Below, in pieces: positions 28,820 through 39,135 of a DNA stretch of 64,000 nt. This stretch comes from a beta proteobacterium AAP99 (GTDB lineage Bacteria; Pseudomonadota; Gammaproteobacteria; Burkholderiales; Burkholderiaceae_C): NCBI GenBank assembly GCA_001295775.1, contig LJIA01000005.1, positions 124,001-188,000 on the forward strand, in the 5' to 3' direction. The notes under the pieces are model-generated. The model saw nothing but the letters and a program-made list of their open reading frames with translations. It was not told where the DNA came from and made no database searches. Position numbers and translations under genes: made by a program. How positions within the stretch are numbered: position 1 is the stretch's first letter; every line of letters starts with the position of its first letter.

Positions 28820-29749
28820 TCAATCCTTGGCGCCCACCAGGCCCATGAGCTGCTCGCGGTCCACCTTGGGCGCCATCAGGCGCACGGCCTCGACCGTGAA
28901 ATCGCGCATGAACACGCCGCGGCGCACCGCCAGGCGCGAGGTGTGAGTGCCGAACAGGTGCCCCGCCGGGATGGCCTGCAAGGGCTGGTCGCGGTCCGGC
29001 TCGTAGGCCATCTCGGCGATGATGCCCACGCCCAGACCCATCTGCACGTAGGTCTTGATCACGTCGGCGTCGATGGCCTCCAGGACGATGTGCGGCTTGA
29101 TGTTCTGCCCGCCGAAGGCCATGTCGATCCGGCCCCGGCCGGTGAACTGGCTCTCATAGGTCACGATCGGATGCCGGGCGATGTGCTTGAGTTCCAGATC
29201 CTTGGCGTGCTTGAGCAGCGCGTGCCCGGCGGGCGCCAGTACAACGTGCTGCCAGCTGTAGCAGGGCAGCGTCACCAGGTTGTCGAACAGGGTGAGCGCC
29301 TCGGTGGCCACGCCAATGTCGGCCTGACCGTGCGTGACCCAGTCGCCAATCTGGCGCGGCGTGCCCTGCAGCAAGGACAGCTGCACCTTCGGGTAACGCG
29401 TGCGAAATTCGGCCAGCACCTTCGGCAGGAAATAGCGCGCCTGGGTGTGCGTGGTGGCGATCACCAGGCGGCCGCTGTCCTCGTTGGCGTACTCGTGGCC
29501 CACGCGCTTGAGGTTCTCCACCTCGTTGAGGATGCGATCCACCACCTTGATGACCTCGCCGCCCGGGCCGGTCAGGCCGGTCAAGCGCTTGCCGTGGCGC
29601 TGGAAGACGGCAAAGCCAAGCTCCTGTTCGAACTCGGCAATCGACTTGGACACGCCGGGCTGCGAGGCCATCAGCATGTCGGCGGCGCGGGTGAGGGAGA
29701 ACTTCTGCCGGACGATTTCTCGCACGGCGCGCATCTGCAGCAGGTTCAT
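28820..29749 (-). CDS. cysB: CysB-type LysR regulator of sulfur assimilation
   Basis: This 309-aa regulator starts with MNLLQMRAVREIVRQKFSLT and has MASQPGVSKSIAEFEQELG as the recognition helix region. The effector domain contains ATTHTQARYFLPKVLAEFR, the CysB/Cbl signature that binds N-acetylserine or sulfate-type ligands, and ends with GLGVGIIAEMAY. CysB activates sulfate uptake and cysteine synthesis genes under sulfur limitation. No cys genes are in the window, so its targets lie elsewhere. It is convergent with glnE, and 445 bases separate its start from lptG. Confidence 0.92.
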   Translation of the reverse strand: MNLLQMRAVREIVRQKFSLTRAADMLMASQPGVSKSIAEFEQELGFAVFQRHGKRLTGLTGPGGEVIKVVDRILNEVENLKRVGHEYANEDSGRLVIATTHTQARYFLPKVLAEFRTRYPKVQLSLLQGTPRQIGDWVTHGQADIGVATEALTLFDNLVTLPCYSWQHVVLAPAGHALLKHAKDLELKHIARHPIVTYESQFTGRGRIDMAFGGQNIKPHIVLEAIDADVIKTYVQMGLGVGIIAEMAYEPDRDQPLQAIPAGHLFGTHTSRLAVRRGVFMRDFTVEAVRLMAPKVDREQLMGLVGAKD

Positions 29750-29910
29750 GGCAGGGGCTACGGGGTTGAGGCTGCGCTGCCGGCCGCCCGGACGCCAGGC
29801 GGGGTTTGAGCGCTCAAACCCCGCAGGGTAGCAAGCCTGTCGCTCTGGCGGCCGCAGCGCGCGCGAAATGCTTACTTCAGAACGGCGCGGCCCGAGGCAG
29901 CCGCGCAGGC

Positions 29911-29940
29911 AAAAAAAAGCGCATCCCTGGGGATGCGCTT
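29911..29940 (-). terminator. Intrinsic terminator with eight-U tail, leftward
   Basis: AAGCGCATCC at 29917-29926 pairs with GGATGCGCTT at 29931-29940 around a short loop. On the minus strand the stem is followed by eight T residues at 29911-29918, two of which fall within the stem. It is 254 bases beyond the lptG stop. Confidence 0.85.
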
Positions 29941-30021
29941 CAAAAGGGCAGCAGAGCTGCCTCTCCTCCTCCTCGAATTCAAGCCAGGTGCATTACCGCA
30001 GCGCTGACTCAAACTCAAAGC
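29911..30021 (-). ncRNA. Candidate small RNA ending at an intrinsic terminator
   Basis: On the minus strand, TGGACG (30051-30056) and TATGCT (30028-30033) are 17 bases apart and would start a transcript near 30021. It would run about 110 bases to a hairpin with eight U residues. The stretch has no ORF with a clear start. The alternative is that the hairpin simply ends lptF-lptG transcription. Each promoter hexamer matches only four of six positions. Confidence 0.35.
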
Positions 30022-30194
30022 AAAAGAAGCATAGTGAAGCCAACACGTTCCGTCCAGCGAAACGCCCTCTAATCGTCACTACCGTGCGGTAGACAACCGG
30101 GCTGTTGCGTGGCAAGGACAGGGGTTCGTCTCGATACCGGCTGCGAACGAAACGATTGACCGACCAATGCAGTCGGGCATCGGGTCAGCGGCGC

Positions 30195-31328
30195 TCAGCG
30201 CGTGCGCTGCACCCACCACAGCAAGGCGGCAGCCAGGGCCAGCCCCACCAGCAAGGGCGCCACCGCGGTGAACAGCGGCGGCCAGGTGTTGAGGTTGCCC
30301 AGATGCGAGAAAAGCCGGTTCAAGGTGTGGAACAGCACGCCGAGGAGGATGCCCACAAACATCTTTGCGCTCACGCCCCCGGCGCGCGACTGCAGAAAGG
30401 CAAAGGGCAGTGCGAGCAGCAACATCACGATGATGGACAGCGGCACGAACAGCTTCTGATAGAAGGCCTGCTCCAGCGCCGTGGTGCGCTGCTGGTTCTC
30501 AGCCAGGAAGCGGATCGTCCGCCCCAGCTCGACCAGGCTCATCTCTTCGGCTGTTCGTGAAATGGAGCCGAACACCTTGGGCGACACCGCGGTATTCCAC
30601 ATCCAGGAGTCCAGTCTGCCCGCCTGTGCCGAGACGGACTCACCCAAGGGGCCGAGCGCCCGGGCAAATCGAACTTCCTGCACGCCATGCAGCATCCAGC
30701 CGCCGGGGGCGACTTCGCCGCGCTGCGCAGTGATCACGCGCGTCAGTCGGCGTTCGGCATCGAACTCGTACAGGCTGACGCGCTCCACCCGTCCGTCAGG
30801 GGCAAGGCGTCCGGCGTTGGCATAGCGGGTGAATCCCGGTGCAAGCCCGGTGTTGTCCTTCAGCCAGCGCCCGCTGGCCAGGTCCTGCCCGGCCGCCACC
30901 TGCAATGCAGACAGCCGCAGCGTCTCCGCCCGTTGCACGGACCAGGGCGTGACCACGTCGGACACGACCCACACCACTGCGGCAAAAGGCAAAGCGATCA
31001 GCACGATCCAGAGTGCCAGGCGCCGCGTGGACAGACCGGCGGCGCGCAGGATCGTGATCTCGCTGCCGCTGGCGAGCTGCGCCAGCGCCACGATGCCTCC
31101 AATCAGTGCTGCCACGGGCGCCAGCTCGGCAATGTTGGCCGGCACTTGCAGCGCCGCCCAGGTCAGCATCTTGGTCAGCGTGTAGGTACCGCGCCCGACC
31201 TTGTCGATCTCGTCCAGAATGCCGAAGAACAGGAACAGGGTGATGAAGGCCAGCAGCGTCAGCGCCGTCATGTGGGCCATGTTGCGGGCCAGATAGAGCA
31301 GCGCCACGGGCGGCGCGCGCAGCTTCAT
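30195..31328 (-). CDS. lptG: LPS export ABC transporter permease LptG
   Basis: This 377-aa inner-membrane protein is one of the two permeases of the LptB2FG machine that extracts LPS from the inner membrane. N-terminal membrane helices (residues about 15-40, 60-85 and 98-122) are followed by a periplasmic beta-jellyroll domain, and further helices close the C-terminus (MFVGILLGVLFHTLNRLF onward). The loop after the second helix, GSEITILRAAGLS, is the coupling-helix region that contacts LptB. It is translated directly after lptF through an ATGA overlap. lptB and lptC are not in the window. Confidence 0.95.
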   Translation of the reverse strand: MKLRAPPVALLYLARNMAHMTALTLLAFITLFLFFGILDEIDKVGRGTYTLTKMLTWAALQVPANIAELAPVAALIGGIVALAQLASGSEITILRAAGLSTRRLALWIVLIALPFAAVVWVVSDVVTPWSVQRAETLRLSALQVAAGQDLASGRWLKDNTGLAPGFTRYANAGRLAPDGRVERVSLYEFDAERRLTRVITAQRGEVAPGGWMLHGVQEVRFARALGPLGESVSAQAGRLDSWMWNTAVSPKVFGSISRTAEEMSLVELGRTIRFLAENQQRTTALEQAFYQKLFVPLSIIVMLLLALPFAFLQSRAGGVSAKMFVGILLGVLFHTLNRLFSHLGNLNTWPPLFTAVAPLLVGLALAAALLWWVQRTR

Positions 31329-32449
31329 GGTGCGGCCCCCGCACTGCGGCGCGCCACCAGCAGCTCGCGCAGCCAGGCGCCGAGGCCGCGTCCCTTGGGC
31401 TGATCGCGCAGCGCGGTAAAGACCAGCGCCGCCACAAGCACCGTGCCGTGCAGCACGAGCATGCCCGGCAGCAGATCGGTCTTGCCCGAGGCCACGCGGG
31501 ACTGGATCAGCGTCGTCAGGTTCACATAGGTGGCAAACACCAGCAGCGCAATGATGAAGGGCGTGGCCCGCCCGGAGCGCGGGTTGAAGTAGGACAGGGG
31601 CAGCGCCAGCAGGGCCAGCAGCACCCCGACCAGCGGCAGGGACAGCCGCCAGAACAGCTCGCCGCGATACGGCGCCTCGGTCTTTGAAAGCAGCGCCCAG
31701 GTCCCTGTCAGCTTCGGCGTATTCAGGTCAGCCAGCTGCAGCGGTCGATCATCCAGCCGGATCGTGTAGCGGCCGAACTCCATCAGACGCGCATCTGCCT
31801 GCCCCGAGCTGAGGTCATAGCGGCGGCCCTCATCAAGGATCAGGAATCGAACGCCCTCGCGGATCTCGATGCGCCCGCGACTGGCCACCACCAGACCGGT
31901 GCGGCCCGGCTCGGTCAGGCGGATGAACACATTGCGCACCTGATTGCTCTGCTCGTCGATCGACTGCACGTAGAACACCCGCTGACCGTTGGCGGACTCC
32001 CGAAACTGCCCGGCGGCCATGCGCGAGACATCGTCGCGCTTCTGGAAGGCGTCGCGATACACGGCGATCTGCTGATTCGCCCAGGGCGAGACGATCATGC
32101 CGACAAACAGGGACAGCAGCGCCACCGGCAGAACAAAACGCAGAACCGGTCGTACCCAGTTCCAGAGCGACACGCCCGAGGCGGTCCACACCACCATCTC
32201 GCTGTCGCGATACATGCGCGTAAGCACCATCAGCACCGCCACGAAGACGGACAGGTTGAGCATCATCGGCAAATAGTTCAACAAGGTGAACCCGAGAATC
32301 AGGAACACGCTTTGCGGATCCAGCCGGCCGCTTGCTGCCTGACCTAGCACACGGATCAGCGCCATCGTTGTCGTGATGATGAACAAGGTGGCGAAGACGC
32401 CCAGCGCCAGGGTGCGTAGCTCGGCAGTGAAGGCGCGGTGGTAGAGCAT
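31325..32449 (-). CDS. lptF: LPS export ABC transporter permease LptF
   Basis: This 374-aa protein is the partner permease of LptG. It begins [20 protein letters not shown], runs into the first membrane helix, and has a periplasmic domain with [17 protein letters not shown] in its middle and helices again at the C-terminus. [13 protein letters not shown] is the coupling region matching GSEITILRAAGLS of LptG. The frame is open well upstream, but the ATG at 32449 begins the family N-terminus. It is the first gene of lptF-lptG and is divergent from pepA, 279 bases away, as in many proteobacteria. Confidence 0.95.
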   Translation of the reverse strand: MLYHRAFTAELRTLALGVFATLFIITTTMALIRVLGQAASGRLDPQSVFLILGFTLLNYLPMMLNLSVFVAVLMVLTRMYRDSEMVVWTASGVSLWNWVRPVLRFVLPVALLSLFVGMIVSPWANQQIAVYRDAFQKRDDVSRMAAGQFRESANGQRVFYVQSIDEQSNQVRNVFIRLTEPGRTGLVVASRGRIEIREGVRFLILDEGRRYDLSSGQADARLMEFGRYTIRLDDRPLQLADLNTPKLTGTWALLSKTEAPYRGELFWRLSLPLVGVLLALLALPLSYFNPRSGRATPFIIALLVFATYVNLTTLIQSRVASGKTDLLPGMLVLHGTVLVAALVFTALRDQPKGRGLGAWLRELLVARRSAGAAP

Positions 32450-32728
32450 CGGGGCTATGCGTGGGCGTCGGCGTCGGCGTGGGCGGGTGGCGGCGTGGTC
32501 GGGGCCTGCGGGGCGGGCAGTCTGGAAGGGTTGTCTGGCCCGGTCGGAGGCCCACACCGGCCTGCACCAGAGCAGATTCGGGATCCCATCCGTTTTGACG
32601 TACCCGAGCGGGCCTTCAATAATCCAAGGCTTGTCCAGAACACGCCCGGGCCGCAAACCCGGGATCATGCGTCGGCCGCTGAAGCGCTGCCAACGCGAGT
32701 TTCGAACGACTTTCCCTCGGAAACGCCA

Positions 32729-34213
32729 ATGAAATTTATCACGCAGGTCTCTCTCGCCCCCGCTGCTGCCAGCGCCAAGTTCGCCACGGATGCGGTGGTC
32801 GTCGGTGTGTTCCAGGGCGGCGACGGCAAGACCGTGGCGAGCGCTGAAGCACAGGCACTGATCAAGCGCGGCACGGTGGCTGCCTCGCTGGTTTCGGATG
32901 CCGCAGCAGGCTTGGGCCGTGTCACCCACCTCACAGGCGCGGATGGCACGCGCGTGTTCGTTGTGGGCTTGGGCAATGCGGACAAGCTCGACGCCAAGTC
33001 CTTCACCCAGGCCGCCAAGGCGGCACTTGGCGCCGTGACCGGTACCTCTGCCAAGAGCGTGGCCTTCGGCCTGATGGATGCCAAGGCCAAGGGCCTGGAC
33101 CTGGCCGGCAAGGCGCGCATCGCTGCAACTGCCGCGGTGGAAGCGAGCTACCGGTTCGACATCACCAAGAGCAAGAAGGACCCAGCCGTCGCACTGGCCA
33201 CGGTCTCGCTGGTGGTCGAGTCCTCGCAGGCCAAGGCAGTGCTGGCCGCCGCCGCGACCGGCGAGGCCCTGGGCGAGGGCATCAACCTCACGCGCACCCT
33301 GGGCAACCTGCCCGGCAACATCTGCACACCGACCTACCTGGCCAATGAAGCCAGGAAGCTCGCCAAGACCTACAAGCTGGGCGTGGAAGTGCTGGACAAG
33401 AAGCAGTGCGAAGCGCTGAAGATGGGCAGCTTCCTGTCAGTGGCCAAGGGCAGCGACGAAGCGCCCAAGTTCATCGTGCTCAAGTACACGGGCGCCGGCA
33501 AGGCAGCACCGCACGTGCTGGTGGGCAAGGGCATTACCTTCGATTCCGGCGGCATCTCCATCAAGCCGGGCGAGGGCATGGACGAAATGAAGTTCGACAT
33601 GTGCGGTGCCGCCAGCGTGATCGGCACCTTCCGCGCCATTGCCCAGATCAAGCCAAAGATCAACCTCGTCGGCCTGATCCCGGCCTGCGAGAACATGCCC
33701 AGCGGCCGCGCCAACAAGCCGGGCGACATCGTCACCAGCATGAGCGGCCAGACGATCGAGATCCTGAACACGGATGCCGAAGGCCGTCTGATCCTCAACG
33801 ACGCGCTCACCTACGCCAAGCGCTTCAAGCCGGCAAGCGTCGTGGACATCGCCACCCTGACCGGTGCCTGCGTGATCGCGCTCGGCCACGTGCATACCGG
33901 CCTGTTCACCAAGGACGAAAAGCTCGCCGCCGATCTGCTGGCCGCAGGCCAAGCCACGGGCGATACCGCATGGCGCATGCCCCTGGACGACGACTATCAG
34001 GACATGCTGAAGAGCAACTTCGCCGACATGGCCAACATCGGCGGTCGGCCCGGCGGCGCCATCACGGCAGCCTGCTTCCTGGCTCGCTACGCCGACGATC
34101 TGCCCTGGGCCCACCTGGACATCGCCGGTACGGCATGGAAGAGCGGCGCTGCCAAGGGCGCGACGGGGCGCCCCGTGAGTCTGCTGACCCACTACCTGCT
34201 GGGCCAGGCCTGA
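32729..34213 (+). CDS. pepA: Leucyl aminopeptidase (cytosol aminopeptidase, M17)
   Basis: This 494-aa enzyme is a two-metal aminopeptidase that removes N-terminal residues and, in Escherichia coli, also binds DNA at cer and carAB. The catalytic domain holds [35 protein letters not shown] and [17 protein letters not shown], which supply the Lys, Asp and Glu metal ligands and the catalytic Arg of the M17 family. The N-terminal macro-like domain is alanine-rich. The ATG at 32729 follows a 279-base divergent promoter region shared with lptF. holC follows after 25 bases, so they are likely co-transcribed. Confidence 0.97.
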   Translation: MKFITQVSLAPAAASAKFATDAVVVGVFQGGDGKTVASAEAQALIKRGTVAASLVSDAAAGLGRVTHLTGADGTRVFVVGLGNADKLDAKSFTQAAKAALGAVTGTSAKSVAFGLMDAKAKGLDLAGKARIAATAAVEASYRFDITKSKKDPAVALATVSLVVESSQAKAVLAAAATGEALGEGINLTRTLGNLPGNICTPTYLANEARKLAKTYKLGVEVLDKKQCEALKMGSFLSVAKGSDEAPKFIVLKYTGAGKAAPHVLVGKGITFDSGGISIKPGEGMDEMKFDMCGAASVIGTFRAIAQIKPKINLVGLIPACENMPSGRANKPGDIVTSMSGQTIEILNTDAEGRLILNDALTYAKRFKPASVVDIATLTGACVIALGHVHTGLFTKDEKLAADLLAAGQATGDTAWRMPLDDDYQDMLKSNFADMANIGGRPGGAITAACFLARYADDLPWAHLDIAGTAWKSGAAKGATGRPVSLLTHYLLGQA

Positions 34214-34238
34214 TCACGTTCACTCCAGACGCACCGGC

Positions 34239-34658
34239 ATGACCCGGATCGACTTCCACACGGGTCTGCCGGACAAGCTCGCCTATTGCTGCCGTCTGCT
34301 GCGCAAGGTGCAGGCGGCCGGCCAGAAGGCACTCGTCTTCAGCAGCGATGCCCAGGCGCTGGCGGATCTCGACCGCCAGCTCTGGACCTTCTCGCCGCTT
34401 GACTTTCTGCCACATCAGTACGCACACGAAGCTGACCCCGATCTGGCTGTCGTGCTGCTCGCGGGCAGCGAAGTGGCCGGGCAGCACCATCGCCTGCTGA
34501 TCAATCTAGACACCGGCCATCCACCCGCCTATGCCAGCCACGAGCGCCTGATCGAACTGGTCGGTACCGAGGCCGAAGACGCACAGGCCGGGCGCCAACG
34601 TTTCAAGTTCTATCGGGATCAGGGTTACCCTTTGCAGCATCATGTTGCCGGCGCCTGA
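34239..34658 (+). CDS. holC: DNA polymerase III subunit chi
   Basis: This 139-aa protein is the chi subunit of the clamp loader, which links the polymerase III holoenzyme to single-strand binding protein. The family pattern DFHTGLPDKLAYCCRLLRK at the start, LWTFSPLDFLPHQY in the middle and RFKFYRDQGYPLQHH at the end is clear. It follows pepA by 25 bases and is followed 13 bases later by the proline-rich protein, then valS, the usual pepA-holC-valS order of proteobacteria. Confidence 0.95.
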   Translation: MTRIDFHTGLPDKLAYCCRLLRKVQAAGQKALVFSSDAQALADLDRQLWTFSPLDFLPHQYAHEADPDLAVVLLAGSEVAGQHHRLLINLDTGHPPAYASHERLIELVGTEAEDAQAGRQRFKFYRDQGYPLQHHVAGA

Positions 34659-34671
34659 GCGCCCAGGGTCG

Positions 34672-36030
34672 ATGAGCACACCGAACGACAACTCGATCCC
34701 CGTCCTGACCGAGATCATCGAACTCACGGACGAAGCCCAGCGGCAGCGCGCCGGTCCGATCGCGGACATCTCGCTGGAACTGCCGGACTTCGCCGACACC
34801 GTCTCGCCCGAGCAACCGTCCGGCCCGCTCGCTGCCGAGGTCGAGGCACTGGCGGCCCGAAAGCTGGCCGAAGCCTTGGACTTCAAGCTGCCCGGAGCAG
34901 TGGATGACGCCCAGCCTGCCGAACAGGCGCCCGAAGTCCCGCGCCAAGCCGATCAACCCCTCGAAACGACACCCAAGCCAGCACACGCAGAGGTACCCGT
35001 GCCCGCACCGGCCGAACCGGCAACTGAGCAGCCGGAAGCAGCGGCGGCGATGTCGCAGGTGCAGCCGCAGCCGGACCCCGCGGCAATGCGCGCGCTGTCC
35101 GTCGCACTGCCACCGCAGCCTGCCAGTCCGCCCACGCCTGTTTTGGAAGCGGCAGCCGTGCCGATGGACGAACCGCCGAACCTGATCGCGGATCCAGTGG
35201 CTTTGTTGGCTGGGTTGAACGCCGGCATCCAGCACTCCCCAAGCGCCAGTCCGATGGAACATGCGCCGGCGTTCCTGTTCAGCCCCGCCCGCCCCACTCA
35301 GGTCGAACCGACCGCTGTGCCGATGCCGCCGCTTGCAGCGATGGCTTCCAACGTAGCGCCCGAGCCGTTGGCGGTAGTCGTGGCAGCGCCCGTGCCTGCA
35401 GCACCCGAAATCGCGGCCGCGCCCCAGCCCGCCACCGAGCTGACCGCTGCCACTTCCGAGCCCGCCTCAGCGCCCGCGAGCAGCGCCTTCGGCATGCCGG
35501 AGGCGCTCGAACTGCCTGCATTTCTGCTCGCCGCTGCACCCGCGATGCGCAGCAGCGCGGACCGCGCCGGCCCGACGATCATTTCCGCCCCGGCGGCAGC
35601 GGTCAGCCTGCCACCGCCGCCCGCTCCGACGGCCTTCCAGCAGCCCAGCGCCGCGAGCGTCGCCTCGTTGCCGCCCCCTGCAGAGCCCGCGATTCAGCCC
35701 GCCGAGACACCGCGGCCCGCTACGGCGTCTGCGCCGGCCGCACCGATCACCGTTGCCGTCGCCGCGCCGGGCGTGCCAGCGCTGGACGAAGCAGCAGTCG
35801 ATGCGCTCGAAGCGCGCCTGCGTGACAGCATCTTGAGCGCCCTCGCGCCTCGCGTGGAGCAATTGCTGCACGGTGCGCTGCGCGAGCGGGTGGCCGAGAT
35901 CGTGGATCATGTGGTGGCCAGCACCCGCGCCGAGTTCAAGGTGGTGGTGCATGAGAGCCTGCGCGAAGCCATCCGCCGCGCCGTGGACGAGGAAGTCGCC
36001 CGCGTGCTGAAGCAGCCGGATCTGTTCTAG
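34672..36030 (+). CDS. Pro/Ala-rich protein with acidic N-terminus and helical C-terminal module (PopZ-like architecture)
   Basis: This 452-aa protein has three parts. Residues 1 to about 90 are acidic (IIELTDEAQRQRAGPIADIS). Residues about 90-370 are a Pro/Ala-rich disordered stretch. The last 80 residues are amphipathic helices (ALEARLRDSILSALAPRVEQ and further VVHESLREAIRRAVDEEVAR). This layout is like PopZ, the alphaproteobacterial polar organiser, although the sequence is not clearly homologous. Its constant place between holC and valS suggests a cytoplasmic role, but none is shown. The ATG at 34672 avoids a 17-base overlap with holC that the upstream ATG at 34642 would cause. Confidence 0.75.
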   Translation: MSTPNDNSIPVLTEIIELTDEAQRQRAGPIADISLELPDFADTVSPEQPSGPLAAEVEALAARKLAEALDFKLPGAVDDAQPAEQAPEVPRQADQPLETTPKPAHAEVPVPAPAEPATEQPEAAAAMSQVQPQPDPAAMRALSVALPPQPASPPTPVLEAAAVPMDEPPNLIADPVALLAGLNAGIQHSPSASPMEHAPAFLFSPARPTQVEPTAVPMPPLAAMASNVAPEPLAVVVAAPVPAAPEIAAAPQPATELTAATSEPASAPASSAFGMPEALELPAFLLAAAPAMRSSADRAGPTIISAPAAAVSLPPPPAPTAFQQPSAASVASLPPPAEPAIQPAETPRPATASAPAAPITVAVAAPGVPALDEAAVDALEARLRDSILSALAPRVEQLLHGALRERVAEIVDHVVASTRAEFKVVVHESLREAIRRAVDEEVARVLKQPDLF

Positions 36031-36064
36031 GTCGCTGCGCCCGGGCAAGCAGGAGCCTGCCTCC

Positions 36065-36070
36065 TACAAT
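36065..36070 (+). promoter_or_regulatory. Putative -10 element (TACAAT) in the valS leader
   Basis: TACAAT lies 98 bases before the valS ATG, just after a short dyad AGGAG-CCTG-CCTCCT. There is no good -35. If used, it would give valS its own promoter inside the pepA-holC run. Confidence 0.3.
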
Positions 36071-36168
36071 CCGATCTCTGTTCACGCACTGCGCGCTCCG
36101 GCCCCGCTTGACCTGCGGCCGGGGCATTGCGCAGGCGTTCACGCCTGCTTCGCCACGAAAACTCGATC

Positions 36169-39006
36169 ATGTCCGCCATCCTCGCGCAAGAACTCGCCAA
36201 AGCCTTTGATCCAGCCGCCATCGAGGCCCGCTGGGCCCCCGTCTGGGAGCAGGCTGGCGTCTTCCATGCAGGTGCGCAGGCCGACGTGCCGTCCTTCGCC
36301 ATCCAGCTACCGCCGCCGAACGTCACCGGCACGTTGCACATGGGCCATGGCTTCAACCAGACCATCATGGACGCGATGACGCGCTACCACCGCATGCTGG
36401 GGCACAACGCTCTCTGGCTGCCGGGTGTCGATCACGCCGGCATCGCCACACAGATCGTGGTGGAGCGCCAGCTCGAGCAGCAGGGCATCAAGCGCCATGA
36501 TCTCGGCCGCGACAAGTTCCTGGAGAAGACCTGGGAGTGGAAGCAGTACTCCGGCGGCACCATCACGCAGCAGATGCGCCGCTTGGGCGCCAGCGTCGAT
36601 TGGGGCCTGGAGTACTTCACCATGGACGACAAGCTCTCGGCCGTGGTGACCGAGACCTTCGTGCGCCTGTACGAGGACGGCCTGATCTATCGCGGCAAGC
36701 GCCTCGTCAACTGGGAGCCCAAGCTCAAGACCGCCGTGTCCGATCTGGAGGTCGTCAGCGAGGAAGAAGACGGCCATCTCTGGCACATCCTCTACCCCTT
36801 CGCCGACGGCCCGCAGGGCGATCTGCGCGGCCTGACCGTGGCCACCACGCGGCCGGAAACCATGCTCGGTGACGTGGCCGTGATGGTTCACCCGGAAGAC
36901 GAGCGCTACAGGCAGCTGATCGGCAAGCAGGTACACCTGCCGCTGTGCGAGCGCACCATTCCGATCATTGCCGACGCCTATGTGGATCGCGAATTCGGCA
37001 CGGGCGTGGTGAAGGTCACGCCGGCGCACGACTTCAATGACTACGCCGTGGGCCAGCGCCACGGCCTGCCGATGATCAGCATCCTGACCCTGGATGCAAA
37101 CATCAACGAGCACGCGCCGAAGGCCTACCAGGGCATGGAGCGCTTTGCCGCGCGCAAGCAGGTGGTGGCTGACCTTGAGGCACAGGGCCTGCTGATCGAG
37201 ACCAAGAAGCACAAGCTCAAGGTGCCGCGCTCGGACCGCACCGGCACCGTGATCGAGCCGATGCTGACCGACCAGTGGTTCATGGCCCTGTCCAAGGCCG
37301 CGCCGGCCAGCCACGCCTTCCAGCCGGGCCAGTCGATTGCCGAGAAGGCCCTCGAGGTCGTGAACAACGGCAGCATCGAGTTCGTGCCGGAGCACTGGAT
37401 CGCCACCTACCGCCACTGGCTGAACAACATCCAGGACTGGACCCTGTCGCGCCAGCTCTGGTGGGGCCACCAGATTCCCGCCTGGTACGACGAGGCAGGC
37501 AATGTCTATGTGGCGCGCAACGAGGCCGAGGCGCAAGCCAAGGCTGGCCCTGATGCCAAGCTGCGCCGCGACCCCGACGTGCTCGACACCTGGTATTCGT
37601 CGGCCCTGGTGCCCTTCTCTACCCTGGGCTGGCCGCAGAACACCGAGCTGTTGGCGCGCTACCTGCCCTCGTCGGTGCTCGTGACCGGCAGCGAGATCAT
37701 CTTCTTCTGGGTCGCCCGGATGATCATGATGACGACCTACTTCACGGGCAAGATCCCCTTCAAGACGGTCTACATCCACGGCACAGTGCGCGATGCCGAG
37801 GGCAAGAAGATGAGCAAGTCCGAGGGCAACGTGATCGACCCGGTGGACCTGATCCAGGGCGTCGATCTGGAGACCCTCACGAAGAAGTCCACCACCGGTC
37901 TGCGCCGGCCCGAGACGGCCCCCAAGGTGGCGGCGCGCGTAAAGAAGGAATTCCCGGAGGGCATGCCCGCCTATGGCGCGGATGCGCTGCGCTTCACCAT
38001 GGCCAGCTACGCCTCGCTGGGCATGAACGTGAATTTCGACACCAAGCGCTGCGAGGGCTACCGCAACTTCTGCAACAAGCTGTGGAACGCCACGCGCTTC
38101 GTGCTGATGAACACCGAAGGGCATGACTGCGGCTTCGATGCGCCCCCCGGCCACTGCGACAAGAACTACCAGGACTTCTCGCTGGCCGACAAGTGGATCG
38201 TCAACGAGCTGCAGCGCGTGGAGGCCGCCGTGGCCAAGGGCTTTGCCGAGTACCGGCTGGACCTCGTGGCCAACACGATCTACAGCTTCGTCTGGGATCA
38301 ATACTGCGACTGGTATGTGGAACTGGCCAAGGTCCAGATCCAGCGCGGCAACGAGGCCCAGCAGCGCGCCACGCGCCGCACCCTCGTGCGTGTGCTGGAA
38401 GCCGTGCTGCGCCTGCTGCACCCGGTTGCACCTTTCATCACCGAGGAACTCTGGCAGCGCGTGAGCGTGGTCGCGGCCAAGCGCAAGGAAGGCGAGACCG
38501 CCTACTGCGCCACGCAACCCTATCCGCGCGCCCAGATGGACAAGATCGACCCCGCGGCCGACCGCTGGATGGGTGAGCTCAAGGGGCTGATCGATGCGAT
38601 CCGCAATCTGCGCGGCGAAATGAACGTCTCGCCCGCCGAGCGCGTACCCCTGCTGGCCACCGGGCCGGAATCGCTCGATGGCTTTGCACCCTACCTGTCC
38701 GCGCTGGGCAAGCTCGCCAGCTTCGAGCGCGTGGCCGCGCTGCCCAACATCGGCGCACCAGTGGCGGTGGTGGGCGACGCGCAGCTGCTACTGAAGATCG
38801 AGATCGACGTGGACGCCGAGCGCGCTCGCCTGGGCAAGGAGATCGCCCGCATCGAAGGCGAGGTTGCCAAGGCGAATGCCAAGCTCTCGAACGAGAGCTT
38901 CGTCGCCCGTGCGCCCGAGGCCGTGGTGGCGCAGGAGCGCGGCCGTCTGGCTGACTTTGGCGCGACCCTGGAGAAGCTGCGCACCCAGCTCGCGCGGCTG
39001 GGCTAG
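36169..39006 (+). CDS. valS: Valine--tRNA ligase
   Basis: This 945-aa class I aminoacyl-tRNA synthetase charges tRNA-Val. The HIGH motif is [15 protein letters not shown] near residue 46, the editing domain has [20 protein letters not shown], and the KMSKS loop is [17 protein letters not shown] near residue 547. The anticodon-binding domain and a C-terminal coiled-coil arm ([20 protein letters not shown]) complete it. The ATG at 36169 gives the family N-terminus; the longer frame from 36127 adds a basic stretch with no match. A 138-base leader separates it from the Pro/Ala-rich gene. Confidence 0.97.
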   Translation: MSAILAQELAKAFDPAAIEARWAPVWEQAGVFHAGAQADVPSFAIQLPPPNVTGTLHMGHGFNQTIMDAMTRYHRMLGHNALWLPGVDHAGIATQIVVERQLEQQGIKRHDLGRDKFLEKTWEWKQYSGGTITQQMRRLGASVDWGLEYFTMDDKLSAVVTETFVRLYEDGLIYRGKRLVNWEPKLKTAVSDLEVVSEEEDGHLWHILYPFADGPQGDLRGLTVATTRPETMLGDVAVMVHPEDERYRQLIGKQVHLPLCERTIPIIADAYVDREFGTGVVKVTPAHDFNDYAVGQRHGLPMISILTLDANINEHAPKAYQGMERFAARKQVVADLEAQGLLIETKKHKLKVPRSDRTGTVIEPMLTDQWFMALSKAAPASHAFQPGQSIAEKALEVVNNGSIEFVPEHWIATYRHWLNNIQDWTLSRQLWWGHQIPAWYDEAGNVYVARNEAEAQAKAGPDAKLRRDPDVLDTWYSSALVPFSTLGWPQNTELLARYLPSSVLVTGSEIIFFWVARMIMMTTYFTGKIPFKTVYIHGTVRDAEGKKMSKSEGNVIDPVDLIQGVDLETLTKKSTTGLRRPETAPKVAARVKKEFPEGMPAYGADALRFTMASYASLGMNVNFDTKRCEGYRNFCNKLWNATRFVLMNTEGHDCGFDAPPGHCDKNYQDFSLADKWIVNELQRVEAAVAKGFAEYRLDLVANTIYSFVWDQYCDWYVELAKVQIQRGNEAQQRATRRTLVRVLEAVLRLLHPVAPFITEELWQRVSVVAAKRKEGETAYCATQPYPRAQMDKIDPAADRWMGELKGLIDAIRNLRGEMNVSPAERVPLLATGPESLDGFAPYLSALGKLASFERVAALPNIGAPVAVVGDAQLLLKIEIDVDAERARLGKEIARIEGEVAKANAKLSNESFVARAPEAVVAQERGRLADFGATLEKLRTQLARLG

Positions 39007-39135
39007 CCGTCGTTGGCGTGGACGCTAAGGACACACCCGTTGCACAAGAACACCGGCACATCGTGTCAACGGCTTGAAGAGGGCCTCAGGGAAGCCGTTC
39101 GACAAGCGGTGCGTGGCGAATGCCAGGCAGGCTGT

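Larger units (their letters stand above)
29750..30194. other. Gene-free stretch between lptG and cysB
   Basis: This 445-base gap holds a strong leftward terminator (29911-29940), a candidate leftward promoter (30028-30056) and a purine-rich GAGGAGGAGGAG run on the minus strand near 29965. No ORF with a credible start is supported. The part from 29750 to 29910 should contain the cysB promoter, but I see no clear elements in it. Confidence 0.6.

Noticed and set aside
28812-28823. 12-bp palindrome TTGAAGCTTCAA at the cysB stop
   Set aside because: It overlaps the last codons and stop; no loop for a terminator and no reason to expect an operator there.
30115-30145. GGGGTTCG stretch resembling a tRNA T-arm
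   Set aside because: No matching stem, anticodon arm or CCA-side acceptor can be drawn around it.
36307-38517. 736-aa open frame on the minus strand inside valS
   Set aside because: It is antisense to valS with no domain pattern; typical shadow of a high-GC gene.
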